From assembly GCA_965651815.1 (NCBI GenBank), contig CBFGTJ010000001.1:1-64000 (forward strand): 64,000 nt of DNA, read 5' to 3'. Of this stretch, positions 48,752 to 58,179 are shown piece by piece. A model generated the notes under the pieces. That model was not told the DNA's origin. It was given only the letters and a program-made list of their open reading frames with translations, and did not search any database. Every line of letters starts with the position of its first letter. The stretch's first letter is position 1. This DNA comes from CBFGTJ01 sp965651815. Its GTDB lineage: Bacteria; Actinomycetota; Acidimicrobiia; Acidimicrobiales; Microtrichaceae. The position numbers and the translations under genes were made by a program.

Positions 48752-49684
48752 GTGGACCTGCAAGCGCCCGTCGAGGGGCCCGGCGTCGCGGTTGCCCGGG
48801 GCGACGCGCCCTGGCCCCCTGCGGAGGGTCCGGACGGGCCGTCGCCGTTCGACACGTTGCGGCCGTCCGGTCCCGGCGGCGTCCTCGACGACGCGTTCGT
48901 GCTGCTGCGGACCAGGTTCGGCAGGATCGTCGGCCTCGCCGCCTGCCTCTACGTCCCGATCCGCCTGCTCGACCTCGTCACGATGATCGCCACCGGCACC
49001 GCGGTCGAGCGGGTGCAGGTCGGGCCGTCGGTGATGGCGTTCGGCGTGGGGACCGGGTGGAGCTGGGTCGTGCTGGGGCTGCAGTCGTTCGCCCTGTCGG
49101 TGCTGGGCATGTGCGTCGGGCACCTCGCGCTGCGCAACGCCACCGGCGGGGACGCGTCGTTCCGGGAGCTCGCACGCCTCGCGCTCCGGCGCGGGTGGGT
49201 CGCCGTGCTGGTCGTGCCGCTCGGCCTGCTCGTCAAGGCCCCGCTGTCGTGCGTGCCGCTCGGGTTCCTGTTCGGCGACGCGCTCGTGTTCCTCTCCTCG
49301 GTGGTCGCGGGCGCCGAGGGCCTGGGACCGGTGCGGGCGTGGCGGCGCGGGATGCAGCTCACCCGCCGCTCCTACGGGCCGATGCTGGTCGTCGCGTTCG
49401 GCGGGTTCGTCGTGTCGCAGGTGCTGCGGGTGTCCTTCTACACCGGGCCGGTCCTGCTCGCCGGGGCGCTGCTGGGCGACGACGCGCTGCTCGGGGTGAT
49501 CTTCCAGGCGGGTGCCCTCGTGGTGCTGATCGCCGAGCCGCTCACCGCCTGCATCGCGGCACGCGCCTACCTCGAGGTGCGCTCGAGGACGGAGGGGCTC
49601 GACCTGCAGCGGAGGGTGCGCGAGCGGTACGGCACCGCGCCGGTGACCGAGGTGGCGGCCCCGCCGGCGACGGTAGCTGCGTGA
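48752..49684 (+). CDS. Polytopic membrane protein of the MoxR operon
   Basis: 310 aa. Soluble Pro-rich N-terminus (about 1-45), then about six membrane helices containing FRELARLALRRGWVAVLVVPLGLL and GPVRAWRRGMQLTRRSYGPMLVVA. The arrangement resembles glycerophosphodiester phosphodiesterase-type membrane domains found beside DUF4129 genes. No catalytic motif. It overlaps the DUF4129 gene by 4 bases. Confidence 0.8.
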   Translation: MDLQAPVEGPGVAVARGDAPWPPAEGPDGPSPFDTLRPSGPGGVLDDAFVLLRTRFGRIVGLAACLYVPIRLLDLVTMIATGTAVERVQVGPSVMAFGVGTGWSWVVLGLQSFALSVLGMCVGHLALRNATGGDASFRELARLALRRGWVAVLVVPLGLLVKAPLSCVPLGFLFGDALVFLSSVVAGAEGLGPVRAWRRGMQLTRRSYGPMLVVAFGGFVVSQVLRVSFYTGPVLLAGALLGDDALLGVIFQAGALVVLIAEPLTACIAARAYLEVRSRTEGLDLQRRVRERYGTAPVTEVAAPPATVAA

Positions 49685-50340
49685 GCGCCGCCGAGGTCCC
49701 CGTCGATCCGGACCAGGTCGGCGACCAGGTCCGCGAGGTCCTCTCGAGGCGGGAGTACCGCTACGAGAAGTCGATCGTCGACCGCATCGGGGAGTGGATC
49801 GCCGAACGGCTCGAGGACCTGTTCGGCGACCTCGCCCTGCCCGGTGGCACGTTCTCCGGCGGGGTGGGCTCGCTCATCGCGTGGCTCCTCATCGCGGTGG
49901 CCGTCGTCGCGGTCGTCGCGACGGTGGTGTACGTCGTGCGGCGCCGGGTGCGCCGGCCCGAACCCGACGAGGAGCCCGTGCTCGCGACCGAGGTCGAGCA
50001 CCGCCACCCCGCGGACCACTGGCGCCGGCTCGCGGAGCGGCACGAGGCGGCGGGGGAGTGGAAGGACGCGCTCCGGTACCGCTACCGCGAGCTGGTCCGC
50101 ACCCTCGTCGACCGCGGCAGCCTCCCCGACCTGGCCGGGCTGACCACCGGCGAGCTGCGCGCCGAGCTGCACGGTCGGTGCCCCGCCGCCGACGACGCGT
50201 TCGACGCGGCCACCCGCCTGTTCGAGCAGCCCTGGTACGCCGGCGCGCCGACCGGGCGGGAGGAGAACGCCCGGTTCCGCGAGCTGGCGGGCCGGGTCCT
50301 CGAGCTCACGAGCCACCCACGGGGGGAGGTGGCCGCGTGA
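49681..50340 (+). CDS. DUF4129-domain membrane protein
   Basis: 219 aa. Soluble N-terminal part (VLSRREYRYEKSIVDRIGEWI), a membrane helix (SLIAWLLIAVAVVAVVATVVYVV split here for length: helix about 64-86), then a DUF4129 C-terminal domain recognisable by WRRLAERHEAAGEWKDALRY, LPDLAGLTTGELRAEL and FEQPWYAG. This domain is routinely encoded with MoxR/DUF58 and DUF4350 genes. Function unproven. Overlaps both neighbours by 4 bases. Confidence 0.85.
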   Translation: MSAAEVPVDPDQVGDQVREVLSRREYRYEKSIVDRIGEWIAERLEDLFGDLALPGGTFSGGVGSLIAWLLIAVAVVAVVATVVYVVRRRVRRPEPDEEPVLATEVEHRHPADHWRRLAERHEAAGEWKDALRYRYRELVRTLVDRGSLPDLAGLTTGELRAELHGRCPAADDAFDAATRLFEQPWYAGAPTGREENARFRELAGRVLELTSHPRGEVAA

Positions 50341-51500
50341 GGGGAGGGCGCGCCGCCGTCGTCCTCGCCGCCGTGGTGGCGGTGGTGCTCCTCGTGGTGC
50401 TCACCGCCCGCGCGGTGCCGGACCCGCCGTACGACCCGGACTCCCCGGCGCCCCTCGGCTACGGGGCGCTGAGCGAGCTGGTGGAGCGCAACGGCGGCAC
50501 CCTCTCGACGGCGGCGCCGTCGGAGCTGCGCACCGGCGACGGCGGGATCCCCGACTCGATCCTGGCGGCACTGCCGTCCCGGCTCTCCGAGGCCGATCAG
50601 GAGGTGCTGCGGGGTCTCGCGGCCAGGGGTGCGACCGTCGTGCTCGGGACCCCCGACTCGGCGCCGGACCCGCTCCAGTTCGGCGTCCTGGGCGACCGCG
50701 AGCTGGCCGACACGGAGGCCCGGCCGGTGCCGCCGGGCGCGTGCACGATCGACGAGCTCGCGGACCTCGGGGACATCGACGTGGCGTTCGCGTTCGAGCA
50801 GTACGTGCCGCCCGGCGCCCGGAGCTGCTACGGCACCCCGGACCACGCGTTCGTCGTCGCGGAGGCGGTCGGCGAGGGGCGGATCGTCACGCTCGCCGAC
50901 CCGGTCCTGTGGTCCAACGCCCGCCTGCAGCCGGCGAAGGAGCTCGGCGGCCAACCGCTCGACAACGCCGCGATGGCGTTGCGCCTGCTGCTGCCGCGCG
51001 ACGGGGCCGAGGTCGTCGTGGTCGGGACGACGGCCAGCCCGGGGAGCTCGGTCACCGGCGTGCGCGACCCCGTGGAGCTGCTGCCGCTCCCGGTGAAGCT
51101 CGCGCTGCTCCAGGGGGCCGTCGCGGTGCTCCTGTGGCTGTGGTGGCGGGGTCGCCGCCTGGGCCGCCCCGTCACCGAGCCGCTGCCGGTGCGGATCTCC
51201 GCGTCCGAGCTCGTCGAGGCCGTCGGCGACCTGCACCGCCGCCGCGGCAGCGCCGCCCGGGCCGCGGCCACGATGCGCGCCGACCTGCGACGGGAGCTCT
51301 CGACCCGGCTCGGCATCCCGCCCGGTGCACCCGTCGAGGTGCTCGTGGAGCGCGTCGCGTCGGCCGCCGGCCGCCCCGACGACGAGGTCCGCTCCCTGCT
51401 GTCCGACCCGTCGCCGCCGCGCCGCGAGGACCTCGCCGCGCTGGCCGCCCAGCTCGACTCGATCCGCCAGGAGGTGCTCGATGACCAGCCCGTCCGATGA
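50337..51500 (+). CDS. DUF4350-domain membrane protein
   Basis: 387 aa. N-terminal membrane helix, an extracytoplasmic glutamine-amidotransferase-like domain ([33 protein letters not shown]), a second helix ([15 protein letters not shown]) and a cytoplasmic helical tail. This matches DUF4350 proteins of MoxR operons. GTG at 50337 overlaps the DUF4129 stop by 4 bases; the 3' end overlaps the moxR start by 20 bases. Confidence 0.85.
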   Translation: MRGGRAAVVLAAVVAVVLLVVLTARAVPDPPYDPDSPAPLGYGALSELVERNGGTLSTAAPSELRTGDGGIPDSILAALPSRLSEADQEVLRGLAARGATVVLGTPDSAPDPLQFGVLGDRELADTEARPVPPGACTIDELADLGDIDVAFAFEQYVPPGARSCYGTPDHAFVVAEAVGEGRIVTLADPVLWSNARLQPAKELGGQPLDNAAMALRLLLPRDGAEVVVVGTTASPGSSVTGVRDPVELLPLPVKLALLQGAVAVLLWLWWRGRRLGRPVTEPLPVRISASELVEAVGDLHRRRGSAARAAATMRADLRRELSTRLGIPPGAPVEVLVERVASAAGRPDDEVRSLLSDPSPPRREDLAALAAQLDSIRQEVLDDQPVR

Positions 51501-52488
51501 GCCGACCCCACCGCCGTTCGCCGGCGACGTCGCCCGCTCCCCGAGGGAGGCGGTGCACGCGCTGCGCGACGAGGTCGGCAAGGTCGTGGTGGGCCAGGAG
51601 GGCACCCTCTCCGGCCTGGTCGCGGCGCTGCTCGTGGGCGGCCACGTGCTGCTCGAGGGGGTGCCCGGGGTCGCCAAGACGCTGTTGGTCAAGGCGCTCG
51701 CCCACTCGCTCGCGCTCGACTTCGCACGGGTGCAGTTCACCCCCGACCTCATGCCCTCCGACGTCACCGGGCAGCTCGTGCTCGACCCGTCGGGCGACGG
51801 GCGCACGTTCAGGTTCCGCGAGGGCCCGATCTTCACGAACCTCTTCCTCGCGGACGAGATCAACCGGACCCCGCCGAAGACCCAGTCCGCCCTGCTCGAG
51901 GCGATGGAGGAGCGGCAGGTCACCGCGGAGGGCGTGGCACGGCCGCTGCCGGAGCCGTTCCTCGTGATCGCGACCGAGAACCCCGTCGAGCAGGAGGGGA
52001 CCTACCCGCTGCCCGAGGCGCAGCTCGACCGGTTCATGTTCAAGCTGCTCGTCGGCTACCCGACCGAGGAGCAGGAGCGCGAGGTGCTCGCCCGCCACCA
52101 CCGCGGGCTCGACCCCCACGACCTCACCGCCGCGGGGGTGCGCCCGGTGGCGACCGCGGCCGACCTCGCGGCCGCGCGGGCCGAGGTCGCGGCCGTGCAC
52201 GTCGAACCCGCGGTCATCGACTACGTCGTCGCGCTGTGCCGCGCGACGCGGACCTCGCCGTCGGTCGAGCTCGGGGTGTCGCCGCGCGGCGCGGCCGCCC
52301 TGCTCCACGCGGCGAAGGCGTGGGCGTGGCTGTCCAACCGCAGCTTCGTCACCCCCGACGAGGTCAAGGCGGTGGTGCGACCGACCCTGCGGCACCGCAT
52401 GATCGTCCGTCCCGAGCTCGAGCTGGACGGGGTGACCGCCGACGGGCTGCTCGACGGGATCCTCGCGACGGTGCCCGCTCCGAGATGA
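51481..52488 (+). CDS. MoxR-family AAA+ ATPase
   Basis: 335 aa. Walker A GVPGVAKT, Walker [17 protein letters not shown], sensor 1 [23 protein letters not shown], and the MoxR C-terminal lid. MoxR ATPases act as chaperone-like remodelers with VWA/DUF58 partners, here the next gene. ATG at 51481 lies inside the end of the DUF4350 gene; the alternative start is further upstream in frame but reads antisense-like composition. Confidence 0.94.
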   Translation: MTSPSDEPTPPPFAGDVARSPREAVHALRDEVGKVVVGQEGTLSGLVAALLVGGHVLLEGVPGVAKTLLVKALAHSLALDFARVQFTPDLMPSDVTGQLVLDPSGDGRTFRFREGPIFTNLFLADEINRTPPKTQSALLEAMEERQVTAEGVARPLPEPFLVIATENPVEQEGTYPLPEAQLDRFMFKLLVGYPTEEQEREVLARHHRGLDPHDLTAAGVRPVATAADLAAARAEVAAVHVEPAVIDYVVALCRATRTSPSVELGVSPRGAAALLHAAKAWAWLSNRSFVTPDEVKAVVRPTLRHRMIVRPELELDGVTADGLLDGILATVPAPR

Positions 52489-53819
52489 GCATCCAGCCCA
52501 CGCGGCGGGCCGCGGTGGTCGGGCTCGTGCTGGCGGCGGCGCTGCTGCTGTACCCCGGCGAGGACGTGCCGGTGGTGCCCAGCGTCGCCGTGCTCGCGGC
52601 GGTGCTGCTGGCGGTCGTGCTCGTGGACGGCGCGACCGGCACCTCGCCCGCACAGGTGGTCGTGGCGCGGCGGCACCCGCCCGTGCTGGTCGTTGGTCAG
52701 CGGGCGACCCTCACCTGGGAGGTGCGCTCCACCGCACGGCGCCGGCTGCGGATCGAGGCGGGGGACCGGCTCGCCCCGTCGCTGCGCGCCGAGTCGAGGC
52801 GGCTCGCGGTCACCGTCGAGCCCGGCGACCTGGTGCGGGTCTCGACCACGATCCGGCCGCTGCGTCGGGGACGCTTCGAGCCCGACCGGCTGACCCTGCG
52901 CATCCACGGGCGCCTCGGGCTCGGCAGCCGCCAGCGGGACGTGCCCCTGTCGACCGTGCTGCGCGTCCACCCCGTGTTCCGGTCGCGGGCGGAGGCCGAG
53001 CTGCAGATCCGCCGGGCCCGGGTGATGGAGCTGGGGCTGCGCTCCGCGAGGGGCTTCGGGGGCGGCACCGAGTTCGAGCAGTTGCGCGAGTACGGGCCCG
53101 ACGACGAGTTCCGCCACATCGACTGGATCGCGACCGCCCGGGCGGGACGCACGATCGTGCGGACCTACCGGGCGGAGCGCAACCAGACCGTGCTGGTGCT
53201 GCTCGACAACGGGCGCACGATGGCGGCCCGGGTCGACGGCGTGCCCCGTGTCGAGCACGCGATGGACGCGGCGATGGCGCTGACCGCGGTCGCGACGGGC
53301 CTCGGCGACCGGTGCGGGCTCGTCGCGTTCGACCGCGGGGTGCGCGCGGTGGTGCCACCCGCGCGGCGCCCCGACCAGCTGGGCCGGGTCACCGACGCCA
53401 TGTACGCCCTCGAGCCCGAGCTGTGGGAGTCCGACCACTCGGGAGCGTTCGCCGAGGTGGTGGCGAGGTTCCGGCGTCGGGCGATGATCGTGCTCCTCAC
53501 CGACCTGGTCGACGGCGCGGTGGAGAGCTCCCTGCTGCCGGCGCTGCCGCTGCTCGTGCGCACCCACCTCGTGGTCGTCGCGAGCGTGCGCGACCCGGCG
53601 GTCGAGGGCTGGGCCGCCGGGCACGGTCCCCACGACGACCTCGACCCCGAGGCCGCCGCGTACCGCCGCGCCGCCGCGATCGGGGCGCTCGAGCAGCGCC
53701 GCCGCACCGCCGCCCGCCACCGCGGCGGCGGTGCGACCGTGATCGACGCGGCGCCGCGCGCGCTCGCCCGGGATCTCGCGGACGCCTACCTCGACGCGAG
53801 GAACACCGGACGGCTCTAG
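52485..53819 (+). CDS. DUF58-domain (VWA-like) protein
   Basis: 444 aa. Two N-terminal membrane helices, a beta-sandwich (about 60-165) and a DUF58 core with [19 protein letters not shown] and [21 protein letters not shown], a MIDAS-like D-x-G-x-(T/S) segment of VWA type. Likely partner of MoxR. ATG overlaps the moxR stop by 4 bases; its 3' end overlaps the convergent spoIIM gene by 4 bases. Confidence 0.92.
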   Translation: MSIQPTRRAAVVGLVLAAALLLYPGEDVPVVPSVAVLAAVLLAVVLVDGATGTSPAQVVVARRHPPVLVVGQRATLTWEVRSTARRRLRIEAGDRLAPSLRAESRRLAVTVEPGDLVRVSTTIRPLRRGRFEPDRLTLRIHGRLGLGSRQRDVPLSTVLRVHPVFRSRAEAELQIRRARVMELGLRSARGFGGGTEFEQLREYGPDDEFRHIDWIATARAGRTIVRTYRAERNQTVLVLLDNGRTMAARVDGVPRVEHAMDAAMALTAVATGLGDRCGLVAFDRGVRAVVPPARRPDQLGRVTDAMYALEPELWESDHSGAFAEVVARFRRRAMIVLLTDLVDGAVESSLLPALPLLVRTHLVVVASVRDPAVEGWAAGHGPHDDLDPEAAAYRRAAAIGALEQRRRTAARHRGGGATVIDAAPRALARDLADAYLDARNTGRL

Positions 53820-54859
53820 CCGCGCAGCACGGGGGCCGACGCAGCGTCGTGGATCACCCGGTCCAGCTCGTTGCGACGCCGCTCGTCGAGGAGCCCGGTG
53901 AGCCCGAGCCGCTCCGCCCGGCTGCCGAGCAGCACGACGTACACGACGAAGGTCGCGAGGACCGCGACGCCCACGGCGATCCGCAGCGCCGTCGGGAGGC
54001 CCGACGGGGTCACGAAGCCCTCGACGAACCCGGCGACGACGAAGCAGAGGGCGAGCCCCGTCACGATCACCACCGAGCGGAGGCCCTCGTCGCGCAGGGC
54101 GTCCCGGCGGGTGCGGTCGCCGGGCGCGACGATGGCCCAGGACAGCCGGAGCCCTGCGGCGCCGGCGACGAGGATCGCGCTGATCTCGAGCAGGCCGTGC
54201 GGGAGGATCAGGCCCCAGAACTGCGGGCCCTCGCCGGCACGGTGCATCACGGCCGCCATCACCCCCACGTGCATCCCGTTGTTCGCGAGGACCAGCCCCG
54301 GTCCGACGACCGCGACCACCCCCAGCGCGAACGCGAGGAACGCGACCTGGATGTTGTTGATCGTGACCTGGCCGGCGAAGTTCTGCGCCGCGTCGGAGCT
54401 GTAGTACGCCGCGAACTCCTCCTCGGCGATGAGCTGCTGCAGCTCGGGCGGCACGGCCGCGTCGAGCGCGCTCGGTGAGCCGGCGAGCCAGGTGCCGAAG
54501 CCGATCGCCGGCACGAAGAAGCACGCGAACGCCACGGCGACGAAGCGCCGCGAGTGCCAGACCGCGGCGGGGAACGTCTCGACGAAGAAGCGGCCGACCG
54601 CCGCGGCCGCCGAGCTGCGGCGACGGTAGATGACCACCCTCGCCTCGCCCAGGATGCGGGACAGGCGCGCGTTCAGCCCCGGGTCCCGGTACTGGCCGCG
54701 CGCGTGCGCGAGGTGCGACGACACCTCCTGGTAGAGGTGCACCAGCTCGTCGAGCTCGTCGTCGTCCAGCCGGCCGACGGACCTCGACGCCTCCCGGGCG
54801 AGGTGCTCGAGGCGCCGCCACACCGGGTCGTTGCGCTGGATGTACCGGTCGATGTCCAT
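53816..54859 (-). CDS. SpoIIM-family (stage II sporulation protein M) membrane protein
   Basis: 347 aa. Cytoplasmic N-terminus (about 1-95; LVHLYQEVSSHLAHAR), then five or six helices. INNIQVAFLAFALGVV and GPQFWGLILPHGLLEISAILVAGAAGLRL are the SpoIIM-family blocks; the Gly-Leu-Pro-His-Gly type segment is the strongest. In non-sporulating actinomycetes the family is found beside RDD, MoxR and DUF58 genes, as here, so a sporulation role is not implied. A -10 TACCGT lies 9 bases from the ATG and overlaps the divergent RDD promoter. Confidence 0.9.
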   Translation of the reverse strand: MDIDRYIQRNDPVWRRLEHLAREASRSVGRLDDDELDELVHLYQEVSSHLAHARGQYRDPGLNARLSRILGEARVVIYRRRSSAAAAVGRFFVETFPAAVWHSRRFVAVAFACFFVPAIGFGTWLAGSPSALDAAVPPELQQLIAEEEFAAYYSSDAAQNFAGQVTINNIQVAFLAFALGVVAVVGPGLVLANNGMHVGVMAAVMHRAGEGPQFWGLILPHGLLEISAILVAGAAGLRLSWAIVAPGDRTRRDALRDEGLRSVVIVTGLALCFVVAGFVEGFVTPSGLPTALRIAVGVAVLATFVVYVVLLGSRAERLGLTGLLDERRRNELDRVIHDAASAPVLRG

Positions 54860-54866
54860 CTGGGGC

Positions 54867-54875
54867 GTACGGTAC
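54867..54875. promoter_or_regulatory. Palindromic divergent promoter shared by spoIIM and RDD genes
   Basis: gtacggtac gives TACGGT on the plus strand (54868-54873, 8 bases before the RDD GTG) and TACCGT on the minus strand (54874-54869, 9 bases before the spoIIM ATG). The two -10 hexamers overlap by five bases, and only 22 bases separate the start codons. Confidence 0.55.
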
Positions 54876-54881
54876 GGCGTC

Positions 54882-55718
54882 GTGCACGTCGGGGTGGTCA
54901 CTCCCGAGGCGGTCCTGCTCGAACTGCCCACGGCGGGGGTCGCGACCCGCGCCTTCGCGCGGCTGGTGGACCTGGGCGTCCAGATGCTCCTCCTCGCGCT
55001 GCTCGGGACGGTCGTCGCGTTCCTGCCGCCCGTCGGCATCAGCCCGGTGCTGGTCGTGATGGCGATCGGGTTCACGGTGCTGCTCGTCTGGCCGATCGGC
55101 ATCGAGATCCTCTGGCGCGGTCGCAGCCCCGGGAAGTACGCGTTCGGCTTGCGCGTCGTCGGTGCGGACGGGGCCCCGGAGACCCCACGGCAGGCGGTGG
55201 TGCGGGGGCTCGTCGCGCTGGTCGACCTCTACGCGTCCCTCGGCTTCCTCGCCGCGGTCGCCGCGATGGGCTCCGCGTCCTCGCAGCGCCCCGGCGACCT
55301 CGCGGCCGGCACGGTCGTGATCCGCCAGCGGCCGACCTCGGTCGGGTCCGGTCCCATCGCGTTCCACCCGCCGCCGGGCTACGAGGGCTACGTCGCCACG
55401 CTCGACGTGAGCGCCCTCGACGACGAGGACTTCACCCTCGTGCGGGAGTTCCTGCTGCGCGCCGGCGAGCTCGAGCCGGGAGCCCGGCACGCGCTGGCGC
55501 TCGAGCTCGCCGGCGCCGTGCTCGCCCGGACGGGCCACGTGCTGCCCGGGGTCATCGACCCGCAGACGTGGCTGGTGTGCGTCGCGTCCGCCTACCAGCT
55601 GCGCCAGGGCGGGTTGCTGGCCGACGCTCGGGCCGGGCTCGCGCCGCTCGCCCCGTTCCTCACCCCGCCCCCGCCGCCCGGTAGGCGCCCCACCCGCAGT
55701 CAGGGCGCGCGGAAGTAG
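54882..55718 (+). CDS. RDD-family membrane protein
   Basis: 278 aa. RDD signature in ATRAFARLVDLGVQMLLLALLG (Arg-Ala-x(3)-Asp form) and GRSPGKYAFGLRVVGADG, with RPGDLAAGTVVI closing the domain; three or four helices in residues 20-135. The C-terminal 120 residues are soluble and helical. Function of the family is mixed (some act as ion antiporters). GTG at 54882 is chosen because the frame upstream is antisense to spoIIM and a -10 precedes it. Confidence 0.88.
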   Translation: MHVGVVTPEAVLLELPTAGVATRAFARLVDLGVQMLLLALLGTVVAFLPPVGISPVLVVMAIGFTVLLVWPIGIEILWRGRSPGKYAFGLRVVGADGAPETPRQAVVRGLVALVDLYASLGFLAAVAAMGSASSQRPGDLAAGTVVIRQRPTSVGSGPIAFHPPPGYEGYVATLDVSALDDEDFTLVREFLLRAGELEPGARHALALELAGAVLARTGHVLPGVIDPQTWLVCVASAYQLRQGGLLADARAGLAPLAPFLTPPPPPGRRPTRSQGARK

Positions 55719-55762
55719 AACCGGTTGCAGTTCCGGGGGGTGCAGGCAACACTCGCCGGCGC

Positions 55763-57013
55763 ATGGACTTCGACGACACCCCCGAGGAGGCGGCGGTGCG
55801 GGCCGAGGCGCGTGCCTGGCTCGACGCCAACGCCAAGCGGCTCGACCACTCCGACCTCGAGGGGCTGCGCACCCACCGGGTGCACACCGAGGAGGAGGAC
55901 CTCGCCGCGCTGGCCGAGGGCAAGGCGTGGCAGCGCCGCAAGGCGGAGGCGGGGTGGGCCGCCCCCCACTGGCCGGTGGAGCACGGTGGCCGCGGGCTGT
56001 CCCCCCTGCTCGCCGGGGTCTTCCAGGCCGAGGAAGCCAACTACGACGTGCCCGCCAACATGTTCTCGGTGGGCGTCGGCATGGTGGGCCCGACGATCAT
56101 CGAGTGGGGCACCGAGGAGCAGCGCCGCCACCACCTCCCGCGGATCCTCACCGCCGAGGACGTGTGGTGCCAGCTGTTCAGCGAGCCCGGCGCCGGCTCC
56201 GACCTGGCCGGCCTGACCACGCGGGCCGACCTCGACGGCGACGAGTGGGTCGTCACCGGGCAGAAGGTGTGGACCTCGGCCGCCCACCTGTCCGACATGG
56301 GGGTGCTGCTGGCCCGCACCGATTGGGACGCGCCGAAGCACCGGGGCATCACCTGCCTGCTCGTCGACATGCGGTCGCCGGGCATCGAGGTCCGGCCCCT
56401 CCGCCAGATCGACGGTGCCATCCACTTCAACGAGGTCTTCCTCGACGAGGTGCGCGTCCCGGCGGACCGCACGCTCGGCCCGGTCGGCGGGGGTTGGGGG
56501 GTGGCGGTCACGATGCTGGCCCACGAGCGCACCTCCATCGGAGGGGGCGGCATGTACCGCTTCGAGCAGGTCCTCGCGCTGGCACGCGCCACCTCGGACC
56601 TGTCGGACCCCGTCGTCCGCCAGCGGCTCGCGGACCTCCACACACGCTTCGAGCTGCTGCGGTTCCTCGGCTACCGGGTTCGCACCGCGGCCGCCCGGGG
56701 CGAGCAGCCCGGTCCGGAGAGCTCGGTGATGAAGCTCGCCGTGTCCGCCCTCTACGAGGTGGGCGGCGACCTCGTCGTGGCGCTCCAGGGTCCCGCGGGA
56801 ACCCTCGTGGGCGACGACGCGCCCTTCGGCGGCCGGTTCCAGGGCCTGTTCATGGGCCAGTGGGCCCCACGCATCGGCGGCGGCACCGACCAGGTGCAGC
56901 GCAACATCATCGGCGAGCGCGTGCTGGGCCTCCCGGGCGACGTGCGCGTCGACAAGGACGTGCCGTTCCGCGCGCTGCGCGGCAGCACGTCGCCTCGTAC
57001 CGTGGGGGAGTGA
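55763..57013 (+). CDS. Acyl-CoA dehydrogenase family protein
   Basis: FAD-dependent alpha,beta-dehydrogenation of an acyl-CoA. 416 aa. WCQLFSEPGAGSDLAGLTTRA and WVVTGQKVWTSAAHLSDMG are the FAD-binding/substrate blocks, and GGGTDQVQRNIIGERVLGLP closes the C-terminal domain. The N-terminus (DTPEEAAVRAEARAWLDAN) is typical of the long-chain/CaiA-like branch. The stop overlaps the cysteine desulfurase GTG by 4 bases. Substrate unknown. Confidence 0.92.
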   Translation: MDFDDTPEEAAVRAEARAWLDANAKRLDHSDLEGLRTHRVHTEEEDLAALAEGKAWQRRKAEAGWAAPHWPVEHGGRGLSPLLAGVFQAEEANYDVPANMFSVGVGMVGPTIIEWGTEEQRRHHLPRILTAEDVWCQLFSEPGAGSDLAGLTTRADLDGDEWVVTGQKVWTSAAHLSDMGVLLARTDWDAPKHRGITCLLVDMRSPGIEVRPLRQIDGAIHFNEVFLDEVRVPADRTLGPVGGGWGVAVTMLAHERTSIGGGGMYRFEQVLALARATSDLSDPVVRQRLADLHTRFELLRFLGYRVRTAAARGEQPGPESSVMKLAVSALYEVGGDLVVALQGPAGTLVGDDAPFGGRFQGLFMGQWAPRIGGGTDQVQRNIIGERVLGLPGDVRVDKDVPFRALRGSTSPRTVGE

Positions 57014-58179
57014 CCACCTCGCCGACGGCCCCGGTCGCCGACCTCGACCACGCGGCCACGACCGCGCTCCGACCCGAGGTGGCCGAGGCGATGGCGCCCT
57101 TCGGCGCCGACCGCTACGGCAACCCGTCGGGCACGCACCGCCTCGCCCGCGACGCGGTCCGCGCCGTGGACGAGGCCCGCGAGCGCGTCGCCGCCGTGCT
57201 GGGCTGCGAGCCCGGCGAGGTCGTGTTCACCTCCGGGGGCACCGAGGCCGACAACCACGCCGTCACCGGCGGGATGCCGCCCCGCGACGGCGTGCCGGTG
57301 TGCTCGGCGGTCGAGCACCACGCGGTGCTCGAGCCCGTGGAGGCGCTCGGCGGGCGGACCGTCCGCGTCGACCCGACCGGCCGCGTCGACCTCGACCACC
57401 TCGCCTCGGTGCTCGACGAGCTGGGCTCGTCGGCCTCGGTGGTCTCGGTGATGCTCGCCAACAACGAGACCGGGGTGGTCAACGACCTCGACGCGGTCGC
57501 GGAGGTGGTCCGCGCGCACGAACCGGAGGTCCCCGGCGTCCCCGTGCACACCGACGCGGTGCAGGCCGCGGCGTGGCTCGACCTCGCCGTGGCGGCACGC
57601 GCCGCGGACCTCGTGGCGGTCAGCGCCCACAAGCTCGGCGGCCCGAAGGGCGTCGGTGCGCTCGTCGCGCGGCGCCACGCCCACCTGCGCCCGTTGCTGC
57701 TCGGCGGCGGGCAGGAGCGCGGCCGCCGGTCCGGCACGCTCAACGTCGCGGGGATCGTCGGCTTCGCCGCCGCGCTCGAGGCCGCGGCCGCCGAGCGGGA
57801 GGAGGCGACCGACCGCGTCGCGAAGCTGCGCGACCGCCTCGCCGAGGGCCTCGCGGCCACGGTGCCCGGCCTCGTGCGGACCGTGCCGGACGGCGCGGCC
57901 CCCGTGCTCCCGTCGGTGCTGCACGTGTGCATCGAGGGCGTCGAGTCCGAGACCCTGCTGTTCCTGCTCGAGTCCGACGGCGTGATGGCGTCCGCCGCGG
58001 CCTCGTGCGCCTCGGGGGCACAGGAGCCCTCGCACGTGCTGGCCGCGATGGGGGTGCCCACGGGCCTCGCGCGCGGCTCGCTGCGCCTCTCGCTGGGCTG
58101 GAGCTCCACCGAGCGCGACGTCGACCTGGCGCTGCGCGCCGTGCCGGCCGCCGTGGAGCGGGTGAGGTCGTTCGGATGA
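57010..58179 (+). CDS. Cysteine desulfurase (NifS/IscS-like)
   Basis: PLP enzyme transferring sulfur from cysteine to acceptors, here probably MnmA. 389 aa. DLDHAATTALRPEV start motif, FTSGGTEADNHAV, PLP Lys in VAVSAHKLGGPKG, and active-site Cys in AAASCASGAQEPSHVL. The Cys loop fits group I (IscS/NifS). It overlaps the mnmA ATG by 4 bases, matching the iscS-mnmA order in actinobacteria. It may also serve Fe-S assembly with the NfuA-like protein. Confidence 0.93.
   Translation: MTTSPTAPVADLDHAATTALRPEVAEAMAPFGADRYGNPSGTHRLARDAVRAVDEARERVAAVLGCEPGEVVFTSGGTEADNHAVTGGMPPRDGVPVCSAVEHHAVLEPVEALGGRTVRVDPTGRVDLDHLASVLDELGSSASVVSVMLANNETGVVNDLDAVAEVVRAHEPEVPGVPVHTDAVQAAAWLDLAVAARAADLVAVSAHKLGGPKGVGALVARRHAHLRPLLLGGGQERGRRSGTLNVAGIVGFAAALEAAAAEREEATDRVAKLRDRLAEGLAATVPGLVRTVPDGAAPVLPSVLHVCIEGVESETLLFLLESDGVMASAAASCASGAQEPSHVLAAMGVPTGLARGSLRLSLGWSSTERDVDLALRAVPAAVERVRSFG

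Noticed and set aside
53816..54859. SpoIIM gene as evidence of endospore formation
   Set aside because: The family is common in non-sporulating actinomycetes beside MoxR/DUF58/RDD genes, and no sporulation gene is otherwise present.
52221..55538. 1105-codon minus-strand open frame across the MoxR/DUF58/spoIIM region
   Set aside because: Antisense to recognised genes with no motif of its own; high-GC shadow.
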